Made by a program: the position numbers and the translations under genes. Positions 1-10,100 of a stretch of 64,000 nucleotides of DNA are shown one piece after another (the first letter of the stretch is position 1; the number at the start of each line of letters is the position of its first letter). This stretch comes from Geobacteraceae bacterium (GTDB lineage: Bacteria; Desulfobacterota; Desulfuromonadia; Geobacterales; Geobacteraceae): the NCBI GenBank assembly GCA_024281055.1, contig JAMXLF010000087.1:45382-109381 (forward strand), in the 5' to 3' direction. Under the pieces are notes generated by a model that had not been told where the DNA came from, ran no database searches, and saw only the letters and a program-made list of their open reading frames with translations.

Positions 1-601
1 GGACCCGCGGAGTGGCGATCTCCCTTATGCTGGTGATGCTGGCAAGGCTCGCCCCTGCGTTCACATACACGAAGCCGCCCGGGATGATGCCGATCAGGGT
101 CCCGAGGAAGAAGGTGCGGAGCGGCATCCGCGTGAGCCCGGCGGCCAGATTGATGAGAAAGAACGGGAAGATCGGGACGAGACGGAGGAAGAGGAGGTAG
201 TTGAGCCCCGCCTGGTCCAGCTCCCGGTTGAGTTTCGTAAGCTTCGCGCCGAACTTCCGCTCCACCGCGTCGTGGAAGAGGTAACGGGTGACGAGAAAGG
301 CGAGGATCGCGCCGGCGGTGGCGCCGACGACCGCATAGGCCGTCCCCATCACCGCGCCGAAGATCGCCCCGGCGGCAAGCGACAGGATCGCCGCGCCGGG
401 GAGCGACAGCGCCGTCTGGACCACGTACACCGCGATGAATCCAGCCACCGTCGCCGCCCGGTGCCTGGCGTAGAAGCCGAGTAGCCCATCCCGGTTTGCC
501 TTGAGCGTCTCCAGGGTGAGGTAGCGGCCGAGGTCGAACCAGAAGAAGAGGGCGACCGCCACCACTCCCACGAGAAGTATGAAGAGCTTTTTCCAGATCA
601 T
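1..601 (-). CDS. TVP38/TMEM64 family membrane protein (3' end cut by window edge)
   Basis: Reading the minus strand from the ATG at 601 gives 200 codons with no stop before the window edge, so the C-terminus is missing. The protein begins MIWKKLFILLVGVVAVALFF, a membrane segment, and has further hydrophobic stretches around residues 50-70 and 75-105. The motif FLRLVPIFPFFLINLAAG around residues 145-160 and the following GTLIGIIPGGFVYVNAGA are typical of the SNARE-associated/DedA-like TVP38/TMEM64 family of inner-membrane proteins, whose transport role is poorly defined. It lies downstream of, and on the same strand as, the mercuric-reductase-like gene, 109 bases away; this pairing is common in bacteria and suggests co-transcription. 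Family assignment is firm, substrate unknown. Confidence 0.85.
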   Translation of the reverse strand, partial: MIWKKLFILLVGVVAVALFFWFDLGRYLTLETLKANRDGLLGFYARHRAATVAGFIAVYVVQTALSLPGAAILSLAAGAIFGAVMGTAYAVVGATAGAILAFLVTRYLFHDAVERKFGAKLTKLNRELDQAGLNYLLFLRLVPIFPFFLINLAAGLTRMPLRTFFLGTLIGIIPGGFVYVNAGASLASITSIREIATPRV

Positions 602-620
602 GATAGCTTTGCTGGTTCTT

Positions 621-710
621 AGTTTTGAGTTTTGAGTTGAAACCCGAAGACACCAAAACATAACTCTCGACTAACTGAAACTCAGAACTAAGAACTCAAA
701 ACTCAAAACT
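621..710. repeat. Palindromic intergenic repeat of TTTTGAG units
   Basis: An 18-base arm made of TTTTGAG units at 621-638 (AGTTTTGAGTTTTGAGTT) is exactly reverse-complemented at 693-710, giving a long cruciform between two same-strand genes. A degenerate copy of the same word series occurs at about 24340-24366. One of several families of short-unit palindromes scattered between genes in this window. Confidence 0.7.
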
Positions 711-2231
711 TCATAGCTGCCATTTCAGCCATACTTCCAACAACTTCTTGACGAAAGGCGTGAGCCGGGTCCGGTTCCAGGCGTCGGCGAGCTTTTTCAG
801 CGCCTCCGCCTGGGTTGGGTAGGGGTGGATCGTTCGGCCGATGGCGCCCAGCCCCACCCCGGCGGTCATGGCGAGGGTGAGCTCGCTGATCATCTCCCCG
901 GCGTGGCGGGCGACGATGGTGGCGCCGAGGATCGTGTCCGTTCCTTTCTTCAGGTGGACCCGGGCAAACCCTTCCGCCTCCCCGTCGAGGAGCGCCCGGT
1001 CCACCTCATTGAGCGCCATGGTGAGGGTCGTGACCTCCAGTCCCTTCACCTGTGCCTCTTTCTCGTACATCCCCACGTGGGCAATCTCCGGGTCGGTGTA
1101 GGTGCACCAGGGGACGACCAGGGCCGAGGTCCGCTGCCGCCCCCTGAAAAGGGCGTTGGCAATGAGGATGCGGGCCAGGGCGTCGGCGGTGTGGGTGAAC
1201 TTGTATGGAAAGCAGACGTCGCCGGCGGCGAAGACCCGCGGGTTTGAGGTCCGCAGGTGCTCGTCCACCCGTACTCCCTGCTGCGGGTCGAAGCCGACTC
1301 CGGCCGCCTCCAGCCCGAGTCCCTCAATGTTCGGCGCCCGGCCGACCCCGACGAGGATGGCGTCGCAGGCGATCTCGAAGGTCTCGCCCCCCCGCTCGGC
1401 GGTTATGATTTTCTCCGCTCCCTGCCGGGTCGTGCCGACGGTTTTCGTCTCCAGGCAGAGCCGGACCCCGTCCCGGACGAAGGCCCTCTGGAGAAGCTCC
1501 GCCGCGTCCCGTTCCTCGCGGGGGAGGATGTGGCTCCCCCGTTCGAGGAGGGTGACCGTGCTCCCCAGCCGGGCGAAGGTCTGGGCGAGCTCGCAGCCGA
1601 CGGGGCCGCTCCCGATCACTACGAAACGTTTCGGCAGCTCGGTCAGGGCGAAGACCGTCTCGTTGGTGAGGTAGCCCGACTCCTCGATCCCCGGGATGGG
1701 GGGGGCGGCGGCCCGTGCGCCGGTGCAGACGGCGGCCCGCTTGAAGCGGAGGCTTTTCCCTGCCACCTCCATCGTGTCCGGCCCGGTGAAGCGGCCGTCA
1801 CCGAAGAAGACGTCTACCCCCAGCTCGTCGCGGAAGCGGCGGGCCGAATCGTGGGGGGCGATTTCCGCGCGGATCTTCCGCATCCGCGCCATGGCGGCGC
1901 CGAAGTCGATGGCGAGCCCCTCGCCCCCGCTGATGCCGAATTCTCCCCCGTGTCGGGCATCATGGATGGCGCGGGCGGCCCGGATGATCCCCTTGGAGGG
2001 GACGCAGCCGTAATTGAGGCAGTCACCCCCCAGGAGGTGGCGCTCCACGAGGGCGACCCGCGCCCCCAGCCCGGCGGCCCCGGCCGCGCAGACGAGCCCC
2101 GCGGTGCCGGCGCCGATTACGACGAGGTTGTAGCAAGGGGCGGGCTCCGGATTCACCCAGCCCGCCGGGTGAACGTTCTCCTCCAGGAGGCGGTTCTCCT
2201 CGGTCTGCGGCAGGATCAGCGGCTTCTCCAT
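711..2231 (-). CDS. Mercuric reductase-like pyridine nucleotide-disulfide oxidoreductase
   Basis: A 506-residue flavoprotein of the class I disulfide reductase family (dihydrolipoamide dehydrogenase/MerA-like). The FAD-binding GxGxxG-type motif VIGAGTAGLVCAA is at residues 38-50 and the redox-active disulfide GGDCLNYGCVPSK gives C71 and C76. The NAD(P)H-binding motif VVIGSGPVGCELAQTFARLG and the second FAD motif (FAAGDV) follow, with a C-terminal dimerisation domain. It has no N-terminal HMA domain and no C-terminal Cys pair, both of which true MerA proteins usually carry, so mercury reduction is doubtful and a general FAD oxidoreductase is more likely. The ATG at 2231 is preferred over the GTG at 2246 because GGGAG lies five bases before it. 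The next gene on the strand is TVP38/TMEM64. Confidence 0.85.
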   Translation of the reverse strand: MEKPLILPQTEENRLLEENVHPAGWVNPEPAPCYNLVVIGAGTAGLVCAAGAAGLGARVALVERHLLGGDCLNYGCVPSKGIIRAARAIHDARHGGEFGISGGEGLAIDFGAAMARMRKIRAEIAPHDSARRFRDELGVDVFFGDGRFTGPDTMEVAGKSLRFKRAAVCTGARAAAPPIPGIEESGYLTNETVFALTELPKRFVVIGSGPVGCELAQTFARLGSTVTLLERGSHILPREERDAAELLQRAFVRDGVRLCLETKTVGTTRQGAEKIITAERGGETFEIACDAILVGVGRAPNIEGLGLEAAGVGFDPQQGVRVDEHLRTSNPRVFAAGDVCFPYKFTHTADALARILIANALFRGRQRTSALVVPWCTYTDPEIAHVGMYEKEAQVKGLEVTTLTMALNEVDRALLDGEAEGFARVHLKKGTDTILGATIVARHAGEMISELTLAMTAGVGLGAIGRTIHPYPTQAEALKKLADAWNRTRLTPFVKKLLEVWLKWQL

Positions 2232-2363
2232 GGGAGCTCCCGGCACAATACACTACTTCCGCGCGCTCTTCAAGGGCTGGTGGCGGGTGATGATAATCAA
2301 AAGTTTACCCGAGAATCGGCAGTTGACAAATGGCAATGAGGTTGTCGCCGCTCCGTTCATGAG

Positions 2364-2389
2364 AAAACACAACATTTGTGTTGTGTTTT
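2364..2389. promoter_or_regulatory. AT-rich hairpin with T-tract
   Basis: AAAACACAACA (2364-2374) pairs with TGTTGTGTTTT (2379-2389) around a TTTG loop, and the 3' arm runs into seven Ts. It lies in the divergent region between the minus-strand oxidoreductase and the plus-strand M4 protease. In the plus direction it could act as a leader attenuator; in either direction it could be an operator. No riboswitch fold is recognised in the rest of 2247-2542. Confidence 0.5.
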
Positions 2390-2542
2390 TTTCATTATTT
2401 TACTGTTATACTTTTGTCGGCGAAAGAGGGAGGAGTTTGTGGCGAACGCCATCAGTAACGATGGCAGAAAGGTCTTTGACCGGAAATTTGTCAGAATTAT
2501 CTTGCGTTGTCTGTCTATATATTGATTTGAGGAGGAGATGTC

Positions 2543-5500
2543 ATGTCAAGATTCAGGGCCTTGCTTTGTCAGGTAATGTTATGGACGGTAGTGGGTTGCA
2601 TGCTCTCATGCCCAGCCTGGGGAGCGATGGACAAGGATCCGCGCCTCAGCGAGCTGGAACAAGGCTCCGGAACGAAGCTTCATTACTCCCGCAACGCCCG
2701 GACCGGTGCAGTCCGGTCCCTCTGGACCGAGCCCGGCCAGGCAATTCTCTCGCACGCAATAAGCCCCGGCTTGCCCCCCGAGGTTGCGGCGGCGATGACG
2801 CCGCAAACGGCGGCGATGAATTTCATGGGAAAGTACGGCGCTCTCTTCGGCATAAAGAACCCTGACAGAGAACTTGCCGTGAAGCGCACGAAAGTGGCGG
2901 ACCAGGGGCGGTCGTTCATCAGACTCCAGCAACTCCACGAGGGATTGCCGGTCATCGGCGGCGAACTGGTGGTACAACTTGATGCCGACAACGGTGTCAT
3001 GAGCGCGCATGGCAAGACGTCACCCGATGCGGCGCTCGACGCAGCGCCGAGAGTCAGTGCGGCGCAGGCCAAGGAAGCCGCCCTGAGGATCGTTGCCGGC
3101 CAGACAGGTGCCGACCCCGCGACCTTGTTTGCCACCGAACCCGAGTTGTCCGTGTATGACCCGGGACTGCTCGATCACCGGGAAGGATTCGCCAGGATAC
3201 TGGTCTGGCGACTGGAGGTGAAAGCCGCGGGCTTGTCGCCGATCAACGAATTCGTCCTGATCGATGCAACAAACGGACGCCCTTCGCTGCATTTCAACCA
3301 GATTGCCGATGCAAAGAACAGGACGATCTACGACAGCAACAACGTCAGGACCAGTGACAATGCCCTGCCCGGCACGGTGCCGGTACGGACCGAAGGGGGA
3401 GCGCCAAGCGGCATTGCCGACGCCGACTTGGCCTACGACTATCTCGGTGATACCTACGATTTCTATTACAGCAATTTCGGGCGGGACAGCCTGGACGGAC
3501 TGGGCCTTAATCTGGTTGCGACGGTCCGCTACTGCCCGAACGACTCCACTTCACCCTGTCCTTATACGAACGCATTCTGGAACGGTACGCAGATGGTATT
3601 CGGCCAGGGTTATGCGGCGGCAGACGATGTCGTGGGACACGAACTGACCCACGGCGTAACCCAGTACACGTCGGGGCTGTTCTACTACATGCAGTCGGGG
3701 GCCATCAGTGAATCCCTGTCCGATATCTTCGGGGAGTTCGTCGACCTTACCAACGGCAGAGGCACCGATACCGCCGCGTTACGCTGGAAGATGGGAGAAG
3801 ACCTGCCCGGCGGAGCGGTCCGCGACATGAAGGACCCACCGTCCATGAGCACTATGTTCGGCCCCTATCCGGACCGGATGACGAGCGGCAATTTTTTCTG
3901 CGGCAGCTCCGACAACGGTGGAGTCCATATCAACAGCTCGGTCGGCAACAAGGCTGCCTACCTTATGACCGACGGGGGGACGTTCAACGGCAAGAATGTC
4001 ACGGGCCTCGGGATCGCCAAGGCGGCGAAGATCTTTTACGAGGCGCAGGTTCATCTTATCACCTCCGCCAGCGACTATGCCGACCTCTACGACGACCTGA
4101 TCCTCGCCTGCAATAACCTGACCGGCACGGCCGGCATCACTGCGGCCGACTGCCAGGAGGTGCAGAACGCGTTGGACGCCGTGGAAATGAACCGGCAGCC
4201 CACGTTCTGTGCGGCTCCCGAAGCTCCTCTCTGCCCGGCAGGGACAACGCCGGTCAATGTCTTTTTCGATAACCTCGAATCGGGGAGCGGTAACTGGAGC
4301 TTCGGAGCCTCTAGCGGCGGCAATCTCTGGACAATTGGAACCGGTTACGCCGAAAGCGGCAACCACTCCCTTTGGGGCCAGGACCTCGGCACTACGGCAG
4401 ACTCTTATGCGGCCAACAATACCACTATTGCCATTCCGGCGAACGCCTATCTCTATTTCAGGCACAGCTATGATTTCAAGAGGGCGGTGACAACCACACA
4501 GCAGGCAGTCAATCTGGACGGCGGCGTGATCGAGTACAGCACGAACGGTGGCGCCACCTGGCTGGATGCCGGATCGCTGATACTCAACAACGGCTACTCG
4601 CAGACAATAACACCGGGATTAAGCGGCGTCCCCAATCCCCTTGCCGGAAGGAATGCCTTCACGGGGAGCAGCAACGGCTACATGTCAACCCGGCTCAGCC
4701 TGGCGTCTCTGGCCGGGGCCGGTGCCCGCTTCCGGTTCCGCTACGGCACACGTGCCTTTTCGTACACGTCGTTGGGGTGGTTCGTTGACGATGTGCGCGT
4801 CTATACCTGCTCCGACACCGTTCCGCCGTCGGTCACCGTCACCGTACCGACTGACGGCGCGATCGGCATTCCGGTCAACAGTAAAGTAACGGCAACCTTT
4901 ACCGAGGCGATGAATGCCGGGACGATCACCGGCACGACGTTCACCGTCATCAACAGGAACACCGGTGGTGCCGTTGCCGGCGTTGTCACCTACAATGCGT
5001 CGACCTTGACTGCGACGTTCTCCCCTTCGGCAAACCTGTCCCCGGACACCCCTTACCTGGCAACGGTCACCATCGGCGCGACTGACACGACGGGGCATGC
5101 GCTGGCGTCAGCCAAGACCTGGCGGTTCAGGACGTCCGCCGGGACCGACGTCGCGGCGCCGACGGTCACGAGCCGGTCGCCGGCCGCCTCCGCCACCGGG
5201 GTGTCGCTGACAACACCGGTCATCGCCTGTTTCAGCAAGGCTATGGACGCCTTATCGATAAGTGCCGCAACCTTCATCCTGAGTAACGGCGTTACCGGCA
5301 CGGTGAACTACAATGCAGTCACGAACTGCGCCGTCTTCACCCCCTCGGCGAGTCTGGCGCCGTCCACCACGTATACCGCCACCATCACCGCCGGTGTGAA
5401 GGATGCAGCGGGGAACGCCTTTGCCGGTACAACTTGGAGCTTCACCACCACTGCCAGCGGAGCGCCGGCTGAGGCTGTTTACAACGGCGGCTTTGAAATA

Positions 5501-6781
5501 GACGGCACGTACGTGCTCGGTTGGTACGGGTACAGCAGTGCCGGAGCTGCTCTTTTCAGCAAGACTCCGGGGGCCGGCCATAACGGCTCCAGCATCTACG
5601 GATACCTCGGCAAGACGGACAGTACGCTCGAATACATCTTCCAGCCGATTACGATCCCTGCCGATGCGACCGCGGCTTACGCGCAGTTCTGGTACAGAAT
5701 ATCCACCAGTGAATACCCGAACATAACCCCTTACGATTATCTCTATGCCGTCATCACGGATGCCGACGGCCTGCCCCTGAAGACACTCGCTACGAAATCC
5801 AACCTGGACGCATCGTCAACGTGGCTGCAGAGCGCGCAGTATGACCTGAAGGAATTCAGGGGGAGAACGGTCAACGTTCAGTTTTTTGCCATAAACGACA
5901 GCTCAGCTCCCACCACGTTCCTGATCGACGACGTCTCGGTCATGGTGACCACCCCTCCGGCCGACGCTGCCGCGCCCGCGGTGGTGGCGACCGGGCCGGT
6001 GGCCGGCGTCTCAGGTGTGCCCGCCGGCGGCAGAATCGGCGCCACCTTCAGTGAGGCGATGGATGCCGCGACGTTGACGAACGCGACATTCACCCTGAAC
6101 AACGGGGGCACCGGCACGGTCGGCTATGACAAAGCGACCTGTACCGCCATCCTGACCCCGTCGGCAAGCCTGGCCCCGAACACTGCTTATACGGCAACCA
6201 TCACCAACGGGGCAAAGGACCTGAAAGGCAATCCCTTGCCGACCAAGACCTGGAGCTTCACGACATCAGCGCTGACTCAGGTTGTTTCCGTAACCATAAC
6301 AGGCACCGGCGCCGGCACCGTGAATAGCGACCCGGCAGGGATTGCCTGTGGTTCAGGGTCCTGCTCGGCTCCCTTCTACTACGATACGCAGGCGACCCTT
6401 CTGGCAACTCCGTCCGCCGGCTCGGTCTTTGCCGGCTGGACAGGCGCCTGTACCGGCAGCGTTTCCGATTGCAGTACGACCATGGATAGCAACAAGACGG
6501 TTAGTGCCAACTTCACCACATGCCCGCCCGTGCGCATCGCCGGCACGACGCCCGCTTACTACCCGTCGCTGCACGATGCGTATGCCGCCGCAGCGGGGGG
6601 GAGTGTCATCCAGGCCGAAGCGATCAATTTCATTGAGAGCCTCGCTCTTAACCGTGCCATCGCCTTTACCCTGCAGGGGGGATTCGACAGCGCCTTCAGC
6701 ACCCGGGCGGGAAACACCACTCTTCAAGGCCTGACCATCCAGAGCGGCTCCGTTACCATCGACGGGGTGACGATCCACTGA
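2543..6781 (+). CDS. Secreted M4 (thermolysin-like) metallopeptidase with Ig-like repeats
   Basis: A 1412-residue exported zinc protease. The ATG is preceded by GGAGGAG, and residues 1-27 form a signal peptide ending near CPAWGA. An FTP/PepSY-type propeptide occupies about 60-210. The catalytic M4 domain contains HELTH (H366, E367, H370) and the third zinc ligand in SGAISESLSDIFGEF; the C-terminal helical half holds GGVHINSSVGNKAAY with the catalytic His. After about residue 570 come a jelly-roll segment, two bacterial Ig-like (Big_5/SbsA type) domains, another jelly-roll, a third Ig-like domain, and a final module of about 160 residues shared with the S8 protease downstream. It is probably cell-surface or secreted and degrades extracellular protein. 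A strong terminator follows the stop. Confidence 0.93.
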   Translation: MSRFRALLCQVMLWTVVGCMLSCPAWGAMDKDPRLSELEQGSGTKLHYSRNARTGAVRSLWTEPGQAILSHAISPGLPPEVAAAMTPQTAAMNFMGKYGALFGIKNPDRELAVKRTKVADQGRSFIRLQQLHEGLPVIGGELVVQLDADNGVMSAHGKTSPDAALDAAPRVSAAQAKEAALRIVAGQTGADPATLFATEPELSVYDPGLLDHREGFARILVWRLEVKAAGLSPINEFVLIDATNGRPSLHFNQIADAKNRTIYDSNNVRTSDNALPGTVPVRTEGGAPSGIADADLAYDYLGDTYDFYYSNFGRDSLDGLGLNLVATVRYCPNDSTSPCPYTNAFWNGTQMVFGQGYAAADDVVGHELTHGVTQYTSGLFYYMQSGAISESLSDIFGEFVDLTNGRGTDTAALRWKMGEDLPGGAVRDMKDPPSMSTMFGPYPDRMTSGNFFCGSSDNGGVHINSSVGNKAAYLMTDGGTFNGKNVTGLGIAKAAKIFYEAQVHLITSASDYADLYDDLILACNNLTGTAGITAADCQEVQNALDAVEMNRQPTFCAAPEAPLCPAGTTPVNVFFDNLESGSGNWSFGASSGGNLWTIGTGYAESGNHSLWGQDLGTTADSYAANNTTIAIPANAYLYFRHSYDFKRAVTTTQQAVNLDGGVIEYSTNGGATWLDAGSLILNNGYSQTITPGLSGVPNPLAGRNAFTGSSNGYMSTRLSLASLAGAGARFRFRYGTRAFSYTSLGWFVDDVRVYTCSDTVPPSVTVTVPTDGAIGIPVNSKVTATFTEAMNAGTITGTTFTVINRNTGGAVAGVVTYNASTLTATFSPSANLSPDTPYLATVTIGATDTTGHALASAKTWRFRTSAGTDVAAPTVTSRSPAASATGVSLTTPVIACFSKAMDALSISAATFILSNGVTGTVNYNAVTNCAVFTPSASLAPSTTYTATITAGVKDAAGNAFAGTTWSFTTTASGAPAEAVYNGGFEIDGTYVLGWYGYSSAGAALFSKTPGAGHNGSSIYGYLGKTDSTLEYIFQPITIPADATAAYAQFWYRISTSEYPNITPYDYLYAVITDADGLPLKTLATKSNLDASSTWLQSAQYDLKEFRGRTVNVQFFAINDSSAPTTFLIDDVSVMVTTPPADAAAPAVVATGPVAGVSGVPAGGRIGATFSEAMDAATLTNATFTLNNGGTGTVGYDKATCTAILTPSASLAPNTAYTATITNGAKDLKGNPLPTKTWSFTTSALTQVVSVTITGTGAGTVNSDPAGIACGSGSCSAPFYYDTQATLLATPSAGSVFAGWTGACTGSVSDCSTTMDSNKTVSANFTTCPPVRIAGTTPAYYPSLHDAYAAAAGGSVIQAEAINFIESLALNRAIAFTLQGGFDSAFSTRAGNTTLQGLTIQSGSVTIDGVTIH

Positions 6782-6803
6782 CCGGCCTGGCATCGGATCA
6801 TGG

Positions 6804-6835
6804 AACGGGGTGAGGCGTCTCACCCCGTTTTTTTT
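6804..6835 (+). terminator. Intrinsic terminator after M4 protease
   Basis: AACGGGGTGAG (6804-6814) pairs perfectly with CTCACCCCGTT (6819-6829) around a GCGT loop, followed by a run of T. Its stem is the same as that of the terminator after the S8 protease. Confidence 0.92.
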
Positions 6836-6913
6836 GCGCCATCAGGTGTAAGAGCAAAGGCTGAAGAAACAAATTAGAAACAAAAAATTAAAATAAAATA
6901 TGAGAGACGAGCA

Positions 6914-6942
6914 TTGACAAGTGATTTTTTAAAACATAGTAT
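6914..6942 (+). promoter_or_regulatory. Sigma-70 promoter for the riboswitch/S8 protease transcript
   Basis: TTGACA at 6914-6919 and TAGTAT at 6937-6942 are separated by 17 bases in an AT-rich stretch. The expected transcription start, near 6949, lies just ahead of the riboswitch, so promoter, aptamer, terminator and gene form one ordered unit. Confidence 0.7.
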
Positions 6943-6974
6943 TACTCAATAAATTTCACGCCAGAAACAGCAGT

Positions 6975-7062
6975 GATTTTCCGATAAGAGCAAACCCGGG
7001 GTAACCCGGGGACGCAGAGCCACGGGTCCGCAACGGAGCGGACAGCCGGGTCGCCGAAGAAA
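6975..7062 (+). promoter_or_regulatory. GEMM riboswitch (GEMM-Ib, probable 3',3'-cGAMP sensor)
   Basis: The segment has the GEMM-I core: AGAGCAAACC (6987-6996), a CCCGGGGTAACCCGGG stem (6995-7010), then GACGCAGAGCC (7011-7021) and the second stem closing near GACAGCCGGGTCGCC (7041-7055). In the Vc2 c-di-GMP aptamer the first core reads GGGCAAACC, the middle G being G20, the base that contacts one guanine of the ligand. Here the equivalent base is A (6989). G20A is the known mark of the GEMM-Ib group from Geobacter that prefers 3',3'-cGAMP over c-di-GMP. An intrinsic terminator follows directly and the regulated gene is the secreted S8 protease. Ligand preference is inferred from this one base. 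Confidence 0.87.
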
Positions 7063-7076
7063 GTTCCTGGTCTGAG

Positions 7077-7108
7077 CCCCCGCTTCAGTACCGAGGCGGG
7101 GGTTTTTG
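7077..7108 (+). terminator. Expression-platform terminator of the GEMM riboswitch
   Basis: CCCCCGC (7077-7083) pairs with GCGGGGG (7096-7102), extended by three more pairs (one of them G-T) towards the loop, and is followed by TTTTTG. It sits between aptamer and gene, the usual position for ligand-controlled termination. Confidence 0.88.
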
Positions 7109-7181
7109 TATTTGTGATGACACGGGCTATGACAAATCGGTTCGCAGTCATTTGTATGTAGAAATCGAGGGGGGGCGGATT

Positions 7182-10100
7182 ATGAAAAGAGGCTATGGCT
7201 CAGAGAGATTCATCTTAAGTGTCACTGCGCTTCTGCTGTTGCTGATGACGGTGGCCTTGCCGGCAGGTGCAGAGCAGGTTGATGGTGTTGTGGTGGCTAA
7301 TTTGCGGGCCAACGCAAAACTTCATGCTCCTGACGACATTCTTGCCGACTTCACAAACGGCAAGACTGAAACTGCGGTGATTGTACTGTTGCAGCCGACT
7401 GCCGCTGCCCAGGCCCTTGCCGACCATTCGAGAATGTCAGCAGAGGTCCCGGCTGATTTTAAGGCATCCGGAGCGCCCGCCTATTACAATCTTCGTGATG
7501 AGTCTGTTAAGGCGCAACTTCGGGCAACGGTCACCGACACAGTCGGCCGGGCCATCGGGCGCCTGGCCGCATCGGGGATGATGGTGCACCAGAGGTTTTC
7601 CTATCAGTTCGGTTTCGCGGCCAAGGTAACACCGGAGGCCCTGCAGCGAATCGTCAATTCCCCGGATGTCCTGGCAGTTGAAAAGGATGCCGTTCTCGAA
7701 CCCCATCTCGCCCAAGGCATCCCCCTGATGAATGCCACCGCCGTCCGAAGCACCTATACCGGCGCCGGGGTAAGCATCGCCATCTGTGATACCGGGATCG
7801 ACACCTCCCATCCCAGACTGGGGGGAGGCGGCTTCCCCAATGCGAAAGTGATAGGTGGGTATGACACCGGTGATAACGATGCCGACCCGCGGCCAGACAG
7901 TGTGAATCCGGCTACTCATGGTACGAACTGCGCCGGAATCGCGGCCGGTGACCTGGGAACGTCCGGAGACTATATCGGCGGAGTCGCTCCTGGGGCCAAA
8001 CTCTATTCCATCAAGATTTCAAGCGGCACGAATCAGACCGCTTCGTCAGCTGCCATGATTGCCGGATGGGAATGGGCTGTCACCCACCAGAATGATGACC
8101 CCAACAACCCGATCATGATCATCAGCACCAGCTTTGGCGGATCGCCGTTTACTTCTGCATGCGACTCGGCATCTACCTCGATGACGACGGCCGCGGCCAA
8201 CGCCGTGGCAGCGGGGATCGCGATTTTTGCCTCCTCCGGAAATGACGGCTACTGTGGTTCCATTGCCTGGCCAGCCTGCATCAGCTATGTAAACTCGGTC
8301 GGAGCGGTGTACGATGCCGGTTTCGGCACGTATTATCCCTGTATCAATGCCGCGTCGTGTGCCGTATCAAAGACGGCAACGGCAGGATGCGGAACCGGTT
8401 ACTATGCGACGGACAACTCCGCTCCTGACATGGTTACATCATACTCCAACAGCGCCTCGTTCCTGACCATTTTTGCCCCCTCCAATCAAGCCTATACGAC
8501 CACTATCGTCGGCATGGGAGATGATGCCACGGGAAACTATGACACGACCTTCGGCGGGACCTCGGCGGCCTGTCCGTACGCTGCGGGCTCGGCAGCATTG
8601 CTGCAACAGGCCGCCAGGGCCAAGACCGGTTCCTATCTGACGCCGGCACAGGTCAGAAGCTATCTGGTCAGCAACGGTGACAACGTCACCGACAGCAAGG
8701 TTGCGGTCACCAAGCCGCGGATAAACCTGGGAAAGGCGGTTAATGCCCTGCCTTCGGCACCGGGTTTCACGATAGCGGCGTCGCCGACGTCGGTCATGAT
8801 TGCTCCGGGTGGGACGGCGACTACCACCATCACAACGACCGCATCCGGCGGATTCAATAACGCTCTTTCCCTCAGCGCCACCGGCCTCCCGACGGGAGTT
8901 ACGGCTGCCTTCAGCCCGACGTCAATCGTCGCGCCCGGCTCCGGCAGCTCCGCCGTGACGCTGACCGCGACTGCGGCCGCCCCGGCCGGCAGCTATACCG
9001 TAACGGTCACCGGCACGGGTGGCGGCGTGACGCATACGACTACCTTTACCCTTACCGTAACGAACGGATCAACGGGGAGCGGCAGCATCACGACGACCTT
9101 TGCGGGCACCACCACCCAGAGTGGGAACATGTTCGACGTGACGGCGGTGAGCGGTGCGCTGACGATAACCAAGTTTGATCTAAACCTTGCGGATGCTGCG
9201 GGAACTGTGTCCATTCCCGTGAACGTTTACTACAAGAGCGGGACGTATGTGGGTTCCGAAGCTACATCGAGCGCCTGGACCCTGCTGAACAGCTATACTG
9301 TGACCAGTGCCGGCCTCGGGAACGCGACGCCGATGCCCGTCGACAGCCTGACCATACCGGCCGGGCAGGTCTACGGCCTTTACATCACCCGGACGGACGG
9401 CAATTATCTGACCTATACGAGTGGTGCAAACACCTATTCCGATGCAAACAGTAAAGTTACCCTGGGGGCCGGCCTGGCTTATCCGTTCGGAACACTGTAC
9501 ACGCCGAGGACCTGGAACGGTACGATCTACTATACGACCGGTACCGCACCAACCACACTGCTCAACCAGAGTTTTGACGGCGGGGTCCTGCCAACGGGCT
9601 GGACCGTCACCGACAACGCCGGGACCGGGGTAAAATGGGCATTCAACGACCCGGGCAGCGAGGGTAATCAGACCGGCGGCGCCGGCGGTTTTGCCATCGC
9701 TGACAGCTACCATGCGGGAAATGTCAACATGGATACGGAACTCCGCACGCCGCCTCTCAATCTCTCCGGCTATACGACCGTCACCCTGTCGTTCAGGACC
9801 GACTTCTACCACTGGAGCAGTGAAATCGCCGACGTGGATGTGAGCAGCAACGGGTCAGCCGGGCCGTGGACCAACGTCTGGCACAAGTCCGGTGGCAATG
9901 ATACGGACAGGAAATTAATCGACATCTCTGCACTAGCCGCCGGTAAGTCTAACGTCATGATCCGGTTTCACTATTACAACGCCAATTGGGATTACTTCTG
10001 GCAGGTCGATGACGTGGCCGTGGTGGCAAGCGGGGGCGGCACAACGAAGCCCACCTTAACCGTTACGGTCGCGGGGAGCGGTTCGGGTAACGTCAACAGC

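Noticed and set aside
711..2231. Active mercury resistance (mer) locus
   Set aside because: No merT, merP or merR and no HMA or terminal Cys pair in the protein; only the general disulfide-reductase features are present.
1257..2339. 360-codon plus-strand open frame over the mercuric-reductase-like gene
   Set aside because: Overlaps a gene with clear FAD, NAD and disulfide motifs and has no ribosome site or recognisable sequence.
2247..2542. A second GEMM riboswitch before the M4 protease
   Set aside because: Looked for the GCAAACC and GACGCA cores in the leader; neither is present.
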